DNA of 64,000 bases from Mesostigma viride (Eukaryota; Streptophyta; Mesostigmatophyceae; Mesostigmatales; Mesostigmataceae), in contig RPFO01000406.1 in NCBI GenBank assembly GCA_009746045.1, positions 3,159,701 through 3,223,700 of the forward strand. The letters are read 5' to 3'. This document shows, piece after piece, positions 30,838 to 43,356 of this stretch. Numbering within the stretch: position 1 is the first letter of the stretch; every line of letters begins with the position of its first letter. The notes beneath the pieces were generated by a model. That model was not told the origin of the DNA, searched no databases, and saw only the letters and a list, made by a program, of their open reading frames with translations. The position numbers were made by a program, and so were the translations under genes.

Positions 30838-33800
30838 TTGGGCACAGCCTTTATAAACAAGCCCCTTTCCATCCTCATGTCGCACCGTGCGAGCATGATC
30901 AGGATGCAAGGTCGCCAGGCACGCCACGGTCAACCTTCCCGCCAATTTACCAGCCTCACACGCCTCCTAGCCCGCCTTGAGCGGGATGAGGCCCAGTCGA
31001 CACGCCGGCGACCCCAGCCAGGACGGAGACGACGCATATCCGTCCTGAAAGAAAGCCTCCATGCGTTGACAAGCATTAACCCCAATCGCCACCCTCCCCC
31101 CCCCCCCCCCCCACCCCCACCCCCACCTCCAGCACTACCCTTCTCCACCCCCACCCCCACCCCCACCCCCCCGCTAATAGGGCAACGGCCCATTCTTGGT
31201 ATTGCAAGTTTTAACGTGCGCACCCTCCCTGCAGATCCTTCTACGAGCGGCGGCACCCCAGCACGCCAACGCGTCGACGAGCTGATCGCCCTGTGCGCCG
31301 ACAACAAGATCGCTGTTCTTGGAGTCCAGGAGCACCGACGCACCGTTGACCCTCAGCACGCGGTCAACGGTCTGCTGGTCGACGACCTGCGGCAGGCTGG
31401 CGGTTCCACTATGGTGGCGGCGACGCGCCGGGCCAAGGTGGTGTGGGCCTCTTGTGCTCGCCGGCAGCATCAGAGCAGCTCCAGTCCATCGTGCTGCGGT
31501 CCCCGCGTGTGCTAGTGGCCACTTTTTCGGCCACTGAGGGCCATTCACACCACACGCTAACCGTTATCGTGGGATATGCACCACATGCGGGTCGAGCTCA
31601 GGCGGAACGTGAGGCCTTCTTCGACGCCCTCAAGGAGGAGGAGGCCAACATCCCAGCTCGGCACTTCCTGGTTATGCTGCTCGACGCCAACGCCACGCTG
31701 CCAGTTGGCACTGGGGGCGCTCAGTATTCCCCAACCAACACGACAGCCAACGGTAACACGCCTTTATTTGCGAATCTGCTGGCAGAATCTGCGCTGGTTG
31801 CATGCAATGCTTCTTTCGCACGCCCCGCTGAGCAGCTGGCCACCTTTTTTGGGCCGTCGGATCGGGTGGTGTGCCTTGATTATGTCTGCGTACGTCGGGC
31901 TCAGCGCCCCTCAGTTGTCGATGCTCGCGTCCTGCAAGATTCTGTCAGCACGGTGGAATCTGATCATCGTCTCGTGCTCGCTCGCATCAGATTGCGGTTT
32001 CCTGGGGTGAAACCGTCGCGACAGCTGGCACCTCAGCCAGATCTGAAAGTGCTCCGGATTGTGCTGAAGGATGCCGACAAGATGTCAGCAGCAGAGCAGG
32101 CCGCTATGTCGCACAGGGATGATTTCCTGGCCGTATTCGACGCCGGGGGCAGCCGACAGCAGTTACACGCCATTCCGCCGCCGGGGGATATTTCAGTGAT
32201 CCTCCGTGGTGTCGCCGCCAAGTATCGCCTGGCTGCCCGCACCCTCCCACCTTGCCTCCGCGTCGGCAGCTTGCTGTCCACCGTCACGCACCGACAGTGG
32301 TCGCCGCCAGGCAGATGCTCCGCCGCAACAGAGATCCGATCGCCAAACCTGGGCTGCAAGCAGCTCTGAGGGCCGCCTACGAGCAGGCTGAGAAGGCAGA
32401 TGCTCAGCAGATGGTCAAGGACCTGCGCAGCTGCCAGCAGAAGCACGACGGCAAGGGGGCCTGGTTCTGGTACAAGCGCCTCGGGCACCCGGACGGCCTC
32501 GGCCGGCCCCACCGCCACGACGTCCCCGGCGCCCCAGCCAAGCGGCTTCGTACCTGGGCCACGGCCACGGCCGAGGTCGTGGGGACAGCTGCGCCGCCCC
32601 CACCCCTGCTCCCAGCCGCCGCCGCCCGCCCGGCCGCCCTGGCCGGCCCCGCTGGGCCCCCGCCCCGCCTAGGTCAGCGGCGGACTACCTAGTCCCCCCG
32701 CTGGTCGGCCCACTTGGCGACCCGTCTGACATGCCTCCTTTCACCTCTCGCGAGGTCACGGAGGCGGTCCAGCGCCTGCGTTATGACGCAGCCACCGGCT
32801 CTGACGAGATTCCGGCCGCAGTTGTAAAACTTGCAGCCGAATTCGAGGACACAGGTGTTATGCTGCTCTTCCGGGACATCTGCAACCGCCTTCTGCTGTC
32901 GTCGCAACCACCTCCAGCGGCCTGGCAACACAGTTTTCGCACGATGCTGTACAAGAACAAGGGGTCGCCTGCCGACCCCGGCAACTACAGAGGGGTGTGC
33001 ATTCAAAGTGCCCCCCTCAAGCTTCTTATGCGGCTCATCCTGAACCGCCTGCGCACGGCCCTGGACGGTCACCTCAGCGAGACTCAGCACGGCTTCCGTT
33101 CAGGTCGCAACACAGTACAGGCGCTCTTCGCTACTCGCCGACTGGTGGAGGAACTGCAACGCCTTCAGCCTGGTGAGTCCCCTTTGCACCTTGTGCTGGT
33201 GGACTTCATCAAAGCCTTCGATTCGGTTTTCTGGCCTGCGCTTTGGGACATCCTCGAGTTGTTCCGGATCCCCCGCCCCCTGATTGCTGTCATCCGCAAC
33301 CTGTATGAAGGGTCCACCACTTCGGTGCGCACTTCTTACGGGACCACGCCCCCATGCCCTTTACAGAAGGGTGTGTGGCAGGGCTGCGTGCTGTCGCCCT
33401 ACCTGTTCATTATTGTTGTCGAATACGTAATGATTCAGGCGCGCAAGCGATTTGCCCGCATCGTGGGCAGGGAACCAGGAGTGCAGGTTGCTAACAAATT
33501 CTGGCATGGCGGTGCGGACACGGAGATTCGGCTAGCAGACATCATTTACGCAGACGACACCACCCTCTTCGAGGACACTGAGCACGTGCAGACATGGCTT
33601 GACTGCCTGGCTCTCGAGGCCCGTGCAGTGGGGCTTGAGGTCAGCAAGAAGACAGAGGCCCTGGCGGTTGGGCTCACCAACTCAGCGCCGCCCCTCTATC
33701 TCCTAGACGGCTCTCGAGTCCTGTATCGGGACCGCGTTAAGCTGCTGGGCAGCCTGCTCCCCAGCTGCGAGGTTGATGTGGACCATCGCATCTCCCTCGC

Positions 33801-34377
33801 CTGGCACGCTTTACGCCAGTACCGGGCCCTGTGGCGCAAGCCCCTGGGCAAGATCGAGAAACAGGACCTGTTCAAGGTCCTCGTCCTTCCTGTTCTCACG
33901 TATGGCGCCGAGACGTGGACCCTCACCGCCGACCTGGCCCGCAAGCTGGACGGCGCGGTCACCAGCATGCTGCGTTCCATTTTCAGAGTAGGATATGCTG
34001 CTCATGTCCGCAATGAGGACCTGTACCAGGGCATGCCCTATATCACCAGCACCATTAAGCAACGCCGCCTGCAGCTTGTAGGGCACCTAGCTCGCACCAA
34101 CCAGGTAGACACCTCACGTGGCCCCCCCGCAGGACTGCGACCAGCCCAGCCTGGCCGGCACCTCCTGACGTGGGCTGGGCCTAGTGATGTTAGACGCCGC
34201 AAGGCCCGCACCTTCAAGGAACAGCTAGTAGAGGACATGGGGGGCCTCGGCCTCTCCGTGATTTGGAAGACGATGATGGACAAGGCCAAGTGGGCCCAGG
34301 TCATAGAGGACAATGAGCCCCCCCCAGTGGGGAAGCGCCCGCGTGTGCAGTCCCGCGGGAGGCACGCCAGATAGCTC
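30838..34377 (+). pseudogene. LINE ORF2: endonuclease and reverse transcriptase (several frameshifts)
   Basis: The endonuclease begins LGIASFNVRTL (31195), with catalytic Glu in VLGVQEHRR. In the next frame (31443-32369) come MLLDANATL, in the place of GDFN, and SDHRLV near 31960. A linker frame (32252-32692) leads to an intact RT frame 32731-34374: HGFRSGRNTV, LVDFIKAFDSV (catalytic Asp), GVWQGCVLSPYLF, and catalytic IIYADDTTLFED at about residue 273. The C-terminus has LVGHLARTNQVDTS and RPAQPGRHLLTW, shared with the degenerate copies. At least three frame changes occur before the RT. A poly-C run near 31086 encodes a Pro tract. The enzyme would nick target DNA and prime reverse transcription from it. 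Confidence 0.8.
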
Positions 34378-34505
34378 CCCCTCGGGCAGCGTGCGGCTGC
34401 CTAGATAGATGTTGTAGTTAGAATGCTGTTAGGTAGATGTAGTATGTAGCCAATGTAGATAGATTAGACCGGTAGGAATGTTTGCACCCATCCATCCATC
34501 CATCG

Positions 34506-34822
34506 GCTCCGTGACTCCCCAACGGGAGCACGAGTCTAATTAATTAATTAATTAATCCATCCATCCATTATATGGAGGCAGATGGTACGCAAGGAGAGAT
34601 GGCAAGTAGTGATGAAGGAGACCACCCCCAAGTCTGTGGGGGCTCCGCGTGTGACCGCGTATGGCATTCATAGCGATTCGGGCTGTGGTGCCCACAACCC
34701 TGTAACTAGGACCTAGATAGCTTATACCATCCATTATTCCAATATTCCATCCCATGTTCCCCTCCCACTGAGGATTTATGCTCACGTGACGCAGTCACGT
34801 GTCTATTAATTAATTAATTAAT
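34506..34822 (+). repeat. Tail-only retroelement copies with two different stem-loops
   Basis: 34515-34528 is CTCCC-CAAC-GGGAG followed by CACGAGTCTAATTAATT. Then 34569-34822 is a 3'-UTR-like block shared with 35285-35540 and 57465-57720; it ends in the perfect hairpin CACGTGAC-GCA-GTCACGTG (34783-34801) and a TTAA repeat. Confidence 0.7.
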
Positions 34823-34972
34823 CCATCAAGCAAGGGAATACGTGCTACATGATCTCCCAACGGAGTCATGTTATAATTGAATTCAATTTAATTTCCTTTC
34901 CTTTCCTTTCCTTTCCTTTACTATACTCTACTCTACTTTACTTTACTTTACTTTACTTTACTTTCCCCTTTG
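34823..34972 (+). repeat. CTCC-CAAC-GGAG stem-loop copy with CCTTT/ACTTT pentamer tail
   Basis: GTGCTACATGATCTCCCAACGGAGTCATG (stem-loop 34854-34865) is followed by AATTCAATTTAATT and then pentamer repeats of TTTCC and TTTAC to about 34972. Confidence 0.6.
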
Positions 34973-35019
34973 GTTTGCACATCAGTAATGAGGATTTGTA
35001 GGCTGATTTGCCCTAATGT

Positions 35020-35540
35020 TTCCGGCCCACATTCTCAGGCACAGGCGCCTGGGCCTAGCCGGGCACCTGGCCCGCACAGATCAGGTAGATACATCAGATA
35101 GCTAGACTAGCTGGCACCGAGCCCGCCCAGCCTGGGCGATATGTCCTCACCTGGCGTGCCCCAGGCCGCGCGCGGCAGGGCCGCCACCCGTGGACTTTTC
35201 GTGATAGACTCGGCATGGGCATGTGCTACCCTAGAAGTGACGGGCTCACACCCGGGCAGCCTCCTGGTTTGTCTGTAATATGTAGGCAGATGGTACGCAA
35301 GGATAGATGGCAAGTAGTGATGAAGGAGACCACCCCCAAGTCTGTGGGGGCTCCGCATGCCGACATGACCGTGTACCGGCATTCATAGCGATTCGGGCCG
35401 TGGTGCCCACAAGCCTGTAACTAGGACCTCGATAGCTTACATCATCCATTCCATCCCATGTTCCCCTCCCACTGAGGACTTATGCTCACGGGACGCAGTC
35501 ACGTGTCTATTAATTATTTAATTTATTTATTTAATTTTAT
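35020..35540 (+). mobile_element. LINE 3' fragment with TTAA-type tail
   Basis: The start encodes LINE C-terminal motifs (RLGLAGHLARTDQVDTS, GRYVLTWRAPG). It is followed by the shared 3' UTR, the imperfect CACGGGAC-GCA-GTCACGTG hairpin (35487-35505) and an ATTA/TTTA tail. It is 5'-truncated, as is usual for LINE copies. Confidence 0.7.
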
Positions 35541-36480
35541 GAGGCGTGCACAAGCCCGCTTTGCCCGGGTGGACGGGGGCGCCCGCCGCGGATCGCCGGA
35601 GATCACGAAGTACGCCAGCTACAGCGGGGTTGACCGACTGAGGTCCCGATCTGATCTACGCTGATGAAACGACGCTCGTGGAGACCCCGGAGTCCGCCCA
35701 ACTCTGGCTAGATAGCTTGTACGTCACTGGAACCGCGGGCACGGTGGGGCTTATGATCAGCAAGAAAACGGAGCTGGTCATGGCCATGGGCTTCCCCGCT
35801 GGGACCACCCCACCCACCCTCCTTCTGCTGGATGGCAGCCCCGTCCCCCCCGCGACTCACTTCTAGGTCCTTGGCAGCTGGCTCCCCTCTGCGGCCGACG
35901 ACATCAACACCCGCATTGGTCATGCCTGGGCGGCCCTCCGCCGCCTCGACAGGTTCTGGACTGATGTCGCTACCTGAGTGAGCGGCGCAAGCGCATTCTG
36001 TTCAAGGCCCTTGTCCTCAGCATCCTCCTTTACGGCTGCGAGGCGTGGACCTTGGATCGACCAGGCGCTGAGCAAGCAGCTTGACGGCACTGTCACTCGA
36101 ATGCTCCGTCACATCCTCGGCGTCCGCTACCAAGAGCGCCGCACCCGGGCCGAGCTCTACTGCGAGCTCCCTCTTGTCACCCACACCATCCAACACCGCC
36201 ACCTCCTCTTTGGTGGCCATCTTGCCCACACAGACCAGGTGAATACCGATGAGGGCCCTGCAGGCGGGCCGGCTTAGGACTGGCCAACCAGGTAGACACC
36301 TCCTCCTATGGCAGGGTCCCCTTGTCCCGTCGCAACCCACTGGCAAACTTGCATGCGCGCGCCCCACACCGACGCGGCACGACCCGGACCTATGTGACAC
36401 AACGTACTGCTCGAGGATGCAGGGCTTCTGGGATTATCTGTGCTCCGCGCCCACATTATATGTAGACAATTAGGAGAATT
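35541..36480 (+). mobile_element. Degenerate LINE RT fragment
   Basis: Frames carry RRAQARFARV, LIYADETTLVETPES (catalytic YADD changed to YADE), SKKTELVMAMG, LDGTVTRMLRHILGVRY and LLFGGHLAHTDQVNT, collinear with the intact LINE RT. Several frameshifts and stops are present, so it is not functional. Confidence 0.75.
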
Positions 36481-36672
36481 AAATGGGCTGCCGTCTGCGT
36501 TAACAACTTCCTGAGGGACACGCTCCTGTTTTCTCCCCACGGGCCCCGCGGCCCATTGCTAGAATGCAGGGTAGAAGGTAGAGGATTTCGCCCGTGAGGA
36601 TAGCCGCTACACTACCGCCTCGTCTGCAATTACAGTAGAGGACAGCTCAGATGAGGATTCATATCCCCCTCT

Positions 36673-36838
36673 AGTGACTATATTCTGATCAGGCACTCCG
36701 CAAAGGTGAAAACCGTTTGCGTTCAGGGCCGGGCCGCGGAAAACGCGGAAAAACGCGATCTGCAAATGAATCCGACCGTAATCGAACTGGGGACCTCTCG
36801 CACCAACTTTCGCTGACTATAGGACGGAGTGACTATAT
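36673..36838 (-). mobile_element. tRNA-derived SINE, short form, with 11-bp TSD
   Basis: AGTGACTATAT occurs at 36673-36683 and 36828-36838. Between them, on the minus strand, is a 144-bp element starting CCGTCCTATAGTCAGC. It has an A-box-like TAGTCAGC segment and a B-box-like AGTTCGATTAC about 30 bases on. The tRNA-like head is exactly at the 5' end, as expected for a full-length SINE. Related copies lie at 52.15-52.6 and 53.9-54.25 kb. Confidence 0.75.
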
Positions 36839-37560
36839 GGTTGGGGCATGATGCAGACCATATTTGTAACTTTCGTGTCATTATTTTCTAATGAGATTAG
36901 CATAGTACTCCGTGGCATGCCCTTGCGCATGCATGACACGCAACTACTTACTTACTTAGTTGCTAGACTCTTCCAGTGAGCAGTCTAATTGAACCTGTGG
37001 CCTGCCTTTCAAGGCGACGAGAGAAGGGGGGGGTCCCATGCCCCCTTCTTGCTGTGCATCAAACAGGGATGAAAGGTACCTACTCAAAAGTTGGTACCCC
37101 GTGATTTCTCAACGGAGGCGCGTGAATGAATGAATGAATGGATAATAAGATCAGATATGCAGCTGCATGCGCTTTATTTAATCATGTACATGTGTGCCTA
37201 CGATGAGCCACACTCCAGATGATGCCTAGCTTTATTTAGTTATGTTGTGCCCATGCAGGGAGTAACTCTCTGCTGAGACGCCATGCCCTAGCTTTTGTAT
37301 AGCTATGCTGATCTTCCCCCCCATGACAGGCTCCCCCTTCGCTGGGCATAGCTTGAAGATCATGGGGATGCAAGTGCCGTGGTGCACCTAGAGCAAGGGT
37401 CCTTTACATCCCCACCCTTGCAGGAAGTAGCTTAGGATGTATGATAGGCCATAAGCCCCCTCTCAAGGGCTATGTGCTACATATACTCCCAACGGAGTTA
37501 TGTTACAATTCAATTCAATTCAATTCAATGCAGCTGTTTGGCTCAATGCAAGTGATTTTC
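36839..37560 (+). repeat. Region of tail-bearing repeat copies; no gene
   Basis: Includes a CTCAACGGAGGCGCG block with TGAA repeats (about 37100-37140). A second copy at 37401-37535 has the CTCC-CAAC-GGAG stem-loop (37486-37497) and a TTCAA pentamer tail, and matches 26945-27060. Confidence 0.6.
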
Positions 37561-38399
37561 TACCATCAGAGACATCTGATGTGCTCCAATCGATAACATG
37601 ATGTCAATATCCTATTCTACTTGTTCCCCATCTGTATTATTCTTCAACTTGTCTCACAAAGTATGATGGGGTTGTGAAAATGTTGGCGCAGGGGCTATCC
37701 ACATAACGAAGCCACGCCTGCCTGGCAAGGCCAGCCAGCCCAACCTCATGGCATGAACACGAGTGGATACTGGCATGTGTCACTGAGGTACGTTGCAGGG
37801 CCTGGGGGCGCACCCACGCGGAGTGGCTGCCCTGTCAACTGGGGCACAACACAGCCTGTAGTACTGAAACGGGCTGACTGGACAGGGCGTGAAGGTACAA
37901 ACCCAGGGTTGCCCAGATATAACCGGCGACACCCTCAGTGGACTCATGCACGGTGTGGGCTGCCAAGATCCTGCAACGTTTCACCCTGGTTGCGTCACCG
38001 CTAATGGAAGCGGTACGGGTGCCCGGACCACAATCCTGGCAGCTGGTCAGTGGGTCCCTGGCAACCTTTCGCCAGCCACAGCACTGTGCACATGAAATTT
38101 ACCCAGGAAATCTACCAGGCGAGCTCCCCAGAGAATCTCACAAGACGAAATCATTACTTAAGGTTGTCAGACGAAGGCCAGCGCCCCAGGAATGACCTGG
38201 CGCATGGAGAAGCACAAACAGGCTCAGCTCATCGCGGCTGGCTAAAGAAGCTCATCGCCGCTAGCGTGCTGGCTGGTCCCTTAGAGCGGGTCGGATGGAG
38301 ACATCTTCATGACAAGTGTGCAAACTCGGTAAAGGAACGTGTCACCACCCGCTGGCTGGTCAGAAGTAACGTCCCCATGGCAACGGGCGTGCCAAGTCA
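37561..38399. other. Sequence downstream of the zinc-finger gene
   Basis: No supported coding frame. It presumably includes the 3' UTR of the minus-strand gene ending at 38400, but no clear TGTAA signal was found close to the stop. Confidence 0.4.
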
Positions 38400-40446
38400 T
38401 CAGAGGGAGACGTCCCCCCCCCCGCGTGCAATGAGGGATCGCACGTAGTCGAGGACGATGCGGTTACCCTCCGGGCTGCGCTCCTTGTTGCACTTGTGGC
38501 AGGTTGCCCTGGCCAAACAAAAGGTGAAGGGGCAGCAGGCGAACCACCGAGTGAGGTGCATCACGGGATGCAGAGGGGCGAGCAGCAGCACATGTACACA
38601 GGGGTGGGGGACCGCACACGTAAACAAAAAGGGGCAAGGCACATCCAATGGACACCCTGTGTATACGAACATGGGGTACGCGATGGCACGTGGACGAGCC
38701 GTGTAGGCGTTTTGGCACACACCCGCAACCGCAGTGAGGTAACGAGGGAAGGTCGCAACAGTCGGCCTTCCACGTGCGCACAAGGGTACCAAAACGCAAA
38801 AGCCCAGCTGCCACCCTCGGTTGCTGACAACCACCAACAGTTTCTGACCATCAAGTTGCGCCGGTTGCCGGAAATAGGAGACCACCACCGCCCCAATAGG
38901 TGGAGGCCTGTGCCCTCGGGCTCAGAAGGGACGAGCGCGTGGCGTGGCCCACCTGCCCTGAAAGCTGATGTTCTTGCTCCATGCGCGCGTGCTCTTTACC
39001 TGCGCGGGAAGTTGATGTTCTTGCAACTCTCCTCCCCGCACTCCCAGTTGCCGTTCATGCCTTTAACGGGCCGGATGCGCGGGTCGTTCATGACTGCTGC
39101 AGGGTCACCGTACTCCTGTCCACATAAAGGGGGGCCAACGTGCAAAATGAAGATGCCCACCGTGCACACATTTGTTAACAAGGAGAGGTGCAGGTGAGGG
39201 CAGGGCACCCTTTGCTCAGGTGCAGCGCTTCAAGTTTGGTCTATTCGATGCTTCCTCAGGTTTTAGAGTGCCCGCTTGCTTTTCCATGCATCGCGAGTAC
39301 TACACAGCATCTGCACAAATCCTGGACAAAGTCAATAACACGCCACCGATGAAGGCGTGTACTAAACGGCATACTGGTCACACAGGTCCAGAAGAGCCCA
39401 CTCCTATGATGATTATAGCCCCCCATCCCCCCTCCCCATCCCCCACCCCAAACCACCCTCCCCATCCCCCCTCCCCATCCACCGTCCCCATCCCCCCTCC
39501 CCATCCCCCCTCCCCATCCCCCCTCCCCATCCCCCCTCCCCATCCCCCCTCCCCATCCCCCTCCCCATCCCCCCTCCCCATCCCCCTCCCCATCCCCCTC
39601 CCCATCCCCCTCCCCATCCCCCTCCCCACCCCCCTCCCCATCCACCCTCCCCATCCCCCTCCCCATCCCCCTCCCCATCCACCCTCCCCATCCACCCTCC
39701 CCATCCACCCTCCCCATCCAACCCCCTAGGTGCCAGCTGCAACACCCCCTCGGTGCTGCATGGTGCAAATAACAGCAGGCATCAGGCAGCAGGGGTGATG
39801 ACATCCATCCGGCATGACCAGAGCTGCACGGTGCCATCAGGCATCAGGCATGAGGCATGATCAATGCGGCAGAAGCCCTGCCGAGACTCCCAAGATACAT
39901 GCCGCGTGGTGGGCGCACTCAAACATTCTTCAGGCTAGGAACGTAGCAACAAGTGCACTTGGCGACAAATTGCAAGGAACTAGAGGGGTAAAAGCACGAG
40001 ACACATTCTCCTGGCTCGATCATCTCTGGCCCCCGTGCTGAGAGCCCACCTGCCAGTATGACCCGGCACCCACCTTGACCACCTCCGCTGTCGTTCAATC
40101 CCACTCCACCTTGCGAGACCAGCCACCACCACGCACATAGACCACCCACTTTTTGAGGCCACCCATGTTGAGAAAATCGCGCCAAGATCAGCCAGCACCC
40201 GTCTTCTAAGACCACCCACATCAAGCAGCCACCCACCGCCAGCCACCACCCTCCTTCAGCAACCACCCACCGACAGCCGCCACCCACCTTGAGGAATTCG
40301 CTGGGCTGCAGTATGTAGTCCTTGAGGCGCGCCGTCGCTGGGCTCTTTAGGAAGCCATCAAGCGGGCCCCGCGCAGCCGCCCCCATTGATGGGACGCCGC
40401 CCATGCCCATGCCCATGCCCGCGCCCATGCCCACGCCCATGCCCAC

Positions 40447-40477
<31 letters not shown>

Positions 40478-43356
40478 CCGCCCATGCCCGTGCCAATGCC
40501 CATGCCCATGCCGCCCATGCCCGCGCCCCCATAGCCCACCATATAGCCACTGGCGTCGGCACCCATGCCGCCTGACCGGCCTAACGCCGCTGCAGGGGGC
40601 GCGGCCACCCCCATGGCACGGTTGCGCTGCATGACCTGCAGCCAGAGCGTGGCCGCGGCCAGGCATTCAGAGGCATCCGCGTAGGGGTCCGCTGACATCA
40701 GCGCTCCGTACTTGGCGATCAGCTGCTCCGCGAGTGTCTTGCCCTCGGTGGCGGCGCTGGAATTAAGGGGGAGAGAGATGTGCAAGCGAAGGTCACGAGT
40801 GCAAGGGAAGGCTTAAGGGGGGCATAACTTGGGGGCCAAACGCAACACAGGGGCCTTACACTTAATGGGGGCCTAACATAACACGGGCTATTCGCTACCT
40901 GGTGGCCAACGCAATATGGGGACCTTACCCTAAATGGGGGCCAAACGCAACATGGGCCATATGCTAAATGGGGGCCAAACGCAACATGGGGGGCAAACGC
41001 TCAATGGGGGCCAAACGCAACATGTCACATGTCGGGACAGCCGTGCCCTGAGCCTACCAGACACCGAGCGAGAGCGACGCCCGATGACATTGGGGTGACG
41101 ATATGTGAGTGAATACGGAGTTAGTTAGCCTGATGAAATAGGGGTGACGATATGTGAGTGAATACAGAGTTAGCGCGATGAAATAGGGGTGACGATATGT
41201 GAGTGAATAGAGAGTTGGCGTGATGAAATAGGGGTGACGATATGTGAGTGAATGCCGAGTTGGCGTGATGAAATAGGGGTGTCAGCCCAGGGTGAGTGCT
41301 AGCATGAACTTTCAACCGGGGTGGGTCCGCACAATGGCGTCAACATCACGGTGTGGATCCAGACATCGCTTCACAGCTGGGTCCTTAGTGGGTAGCAGAT
41401 ATGAGCGATGCGGTCCCCTTTGCCCAAAGGGAAGGGCGCAGACAAAGCCCATCCCCGCCCATCCCATCCCATCCCATCCCATCCCATCCCATCCCATCCC
41501 ATCCCATCCCATCCCATCCCATCCCATCCCATCCCATCCCATCCCATCCCATCCCATCCCATCCCATCCCATCCCATCCCATCCCATCCCATCCCATCCC
41601 ATCCCAGCCTCACACGCCCACGATATACCCTGAACCCACTGCATACGCTACCTGGAGGCCTCCCACCACGGCCACAGACTACCACCCACCACATGCAGGC
41701 GCAGCCACCACAAGCAGGAGCCGCCACCCCCCCAACCGCGGTCCAACACGGAGCATGGCAGCAATCCGCCTACGTCAGCTGTGTGGACGGTGCACGTCAG
41801 GTGTGTGGACGGTGCACGTTTACCCTTGGTGCACGCGAGCACAATCACCGCACGCACATACAAAAACAAGGTCGCACCTTGGGCTGCGATAATCCTCCGT
41901 ATACCCCACCGCGGCATGGGAAAGGGCAACGCAGGGCGCAGACATGCGCAGAGGGCAGGGAGGACGTTCCAACCCCACCCCACCGCCCCACCCCACCGCC
42001 CCACCCTACCGGGAACCTGCTCGACCAGCAACCAAGTGACCCACCGCTGACGCCCGGTGACGGCAGACAGGATGGCCACAAGTTCCCTTGTCCAACGGTA
42101 ATCGTCCACCACACCAGCTGCACTCAACCAAACACAGACGGTCCACCCCACCAGGTTCTAGCGGGTGCGACGCGTGGCTCGCCCCACCACAACTCCGCAC
42201 GCGCTCCCCTCATCCAACCCATGCAGCGCAAAGCGCACGTCTATGCATGCAGCAGGGCACCGCAAGGCAGAGAGTGGCCACCAAACGGGTGGGGAGGGAG
42301 GGGGGGGGGCAAGGCAAAAAACTTACCGCACAGGGGGCCTTACTATACACCATACTGCACACTGAAGCGGGGCCTGCCTGCCCACCTGCCTACCCAACAC
42401 GCATGACGGCGGGGCCGTACCGTAGCGGGGCCTGCCTGCCATCGGCATCCGGTACCCCGAGCTGGTTGCTGTGCGCCGCTACCGCACCACCTTGGTAATC
42501 ATATGCTGGCTGCTGCCACATGTTGGCACCGGCCTTGTCCCACATTCCTGGGGCACCTGACAGGGGAGGATGGGGACCAGGGGGGTTGCGCAACAGTGCA
42601 TACGGGGGAGGCAGGATACGTGACGGGGGGCAGCTACCAGATAAGGGAGGCGAGCAACCTCCAAGACAGCAATATGCGTGACGACTGGAAGGTTACCAGC
42701 TCTTTGTTAACGTTTACGACAGACGACCTGAACGGCTGGACCGGCGCCCCTGGCGCGTGCTGTAACCACGTGACCACGCGTCACGAAACCTTTACGTGAC
42801 CAGCTTACAAAGTATTGTCGACTTGTCTTGAAGACCTGTGCGTACCTACTAGTACACCCTGCGTACCTACCCCGCCCTGACTCCTTGGCGCGTTACCGTA
42901 CCATCACGACCTGCACCTGCCCAATCTTCCACAACACTCAAACGGCTGTCCCTGGGTTGCCTTGCGGCGAGCGTGGCACAGAAAGGAAAACGAGAAAATA
43001 AATTCCTACACGTGCCAGGAATAACGCGACCCTAGAAGTCACGCCACTCGTGGCAACGGCCGAGCGGTCGCCCTACCTCCGGCTGCTCCCGCGTACGGAC
43101 TGGCACCAACCATCCCCGTTCGTACGCCACGCATGTAGTTCTCCACGACCAGATCACCGGCAGCTCCACGTTTCCTCCCACATTTATTGCACTTATCGCG
43201 CCGGGGGTAGTTAACATTGGCACAGGCTGCGTCCTCGCATACCCAGTTGCCGTCCTCCATGGGCCTAGGAATCTTGGCCCGCCCACCAAACATATCAAAA
43301 TCATCAGGCCTGCCTCGCGACCTAGACATCCCGTTCGAGGCGCCCATGCTGTCCAT
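38400..43356 (-). CDS. RanBP2-type zinc-finger protein, five exons
   Basis: Exons (minus) 43356-43077, 42556-42394, 40756-40288, 39115-39000 and 38508-38400 total 1,137 nt (378 residues); GT-AG borders and phases all agree. ATG 43356 opens MDSMGASNGMSRSRGRP. The first RanBP2 finger lies wholly in exon 1 (GNWVCEDAACANVNYP ... CNKCGRKR). The second is split between exons 4 and 5 (GNWECGEESCKNINFP / TCHKCNKER). Both have the W-x-C-x4-C-x3-N-x6-C-x2-C pattern. Exon 3 has a helical part (KTLAEQLIAKYGALMSADP) and a Gly-Met repeat coded by GCCCAT hexamers. Such fingers bind single-stranded GGU-type RNA, so an RNA-processing role is likely but inferred. A further 3' exon cannot be excluded. Confidence 0.78.
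39420..39725 (+). repeat. Polypyrimidine CCCCATCC-type minisatellite (intron 3 of the zinc-finger gene)
   Basis: About 300 bp of CTCCCCATCCCCC variants, purely pyrimidine apart from single A bases. It gives Pro/His/Ser or Gly/Asp/Trp nonsense frames. Confidence 0.85.
40860..41281 (+). repeat. Two tandem repeats in intron 2 of the zinc-finger gene
   Basis: 40860-41030 holds repeated GGGGGCCAAACGCAACATGG. 41092-41281 holds about four units of 45-49 bp built on GGGGTGACGATATGTGAGTG and GATGAAATA. Confidence 0.75.
41456..41607 (+). repeat. CCCAT pentanucleotide array
   Basis: About 30 perfect CCCAT units inside intron 2 of the zinc-finger gene. Five-base periodicity leaves all frames open. Confidence 0.9.

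Larger units (their letters stand above)
29220..34505 (+). mobile_element. APE-type non-LTR retrotransposon (LINE), near full length
   Basis: Order: 5' leader, ORF1 with coiled coil and RRM-like part, ORF2 with AP-type endonuclease and RT, short 3' UTR ending GACCGGTAGGAATGTTTGCA then CCATCC repeats. The 5' boundary directly abuts a CATC array and the 3' end is a CATC tail. Both ORFs contain frameshifts, so it is probably inactive. Related degenerate copies lie at 35.0-36.5 kb (plus) and 54.8-57.3 kb (minus). Confidence 0.85.

Noticed and set aside
41312-41892. Frames across the CCCAT array (Pro-Ser-His-Pro-Ile repeats and the reverse)
   Set aside because: Pentanucleotide repeat artefact within an intron of the zinc-finger gene.
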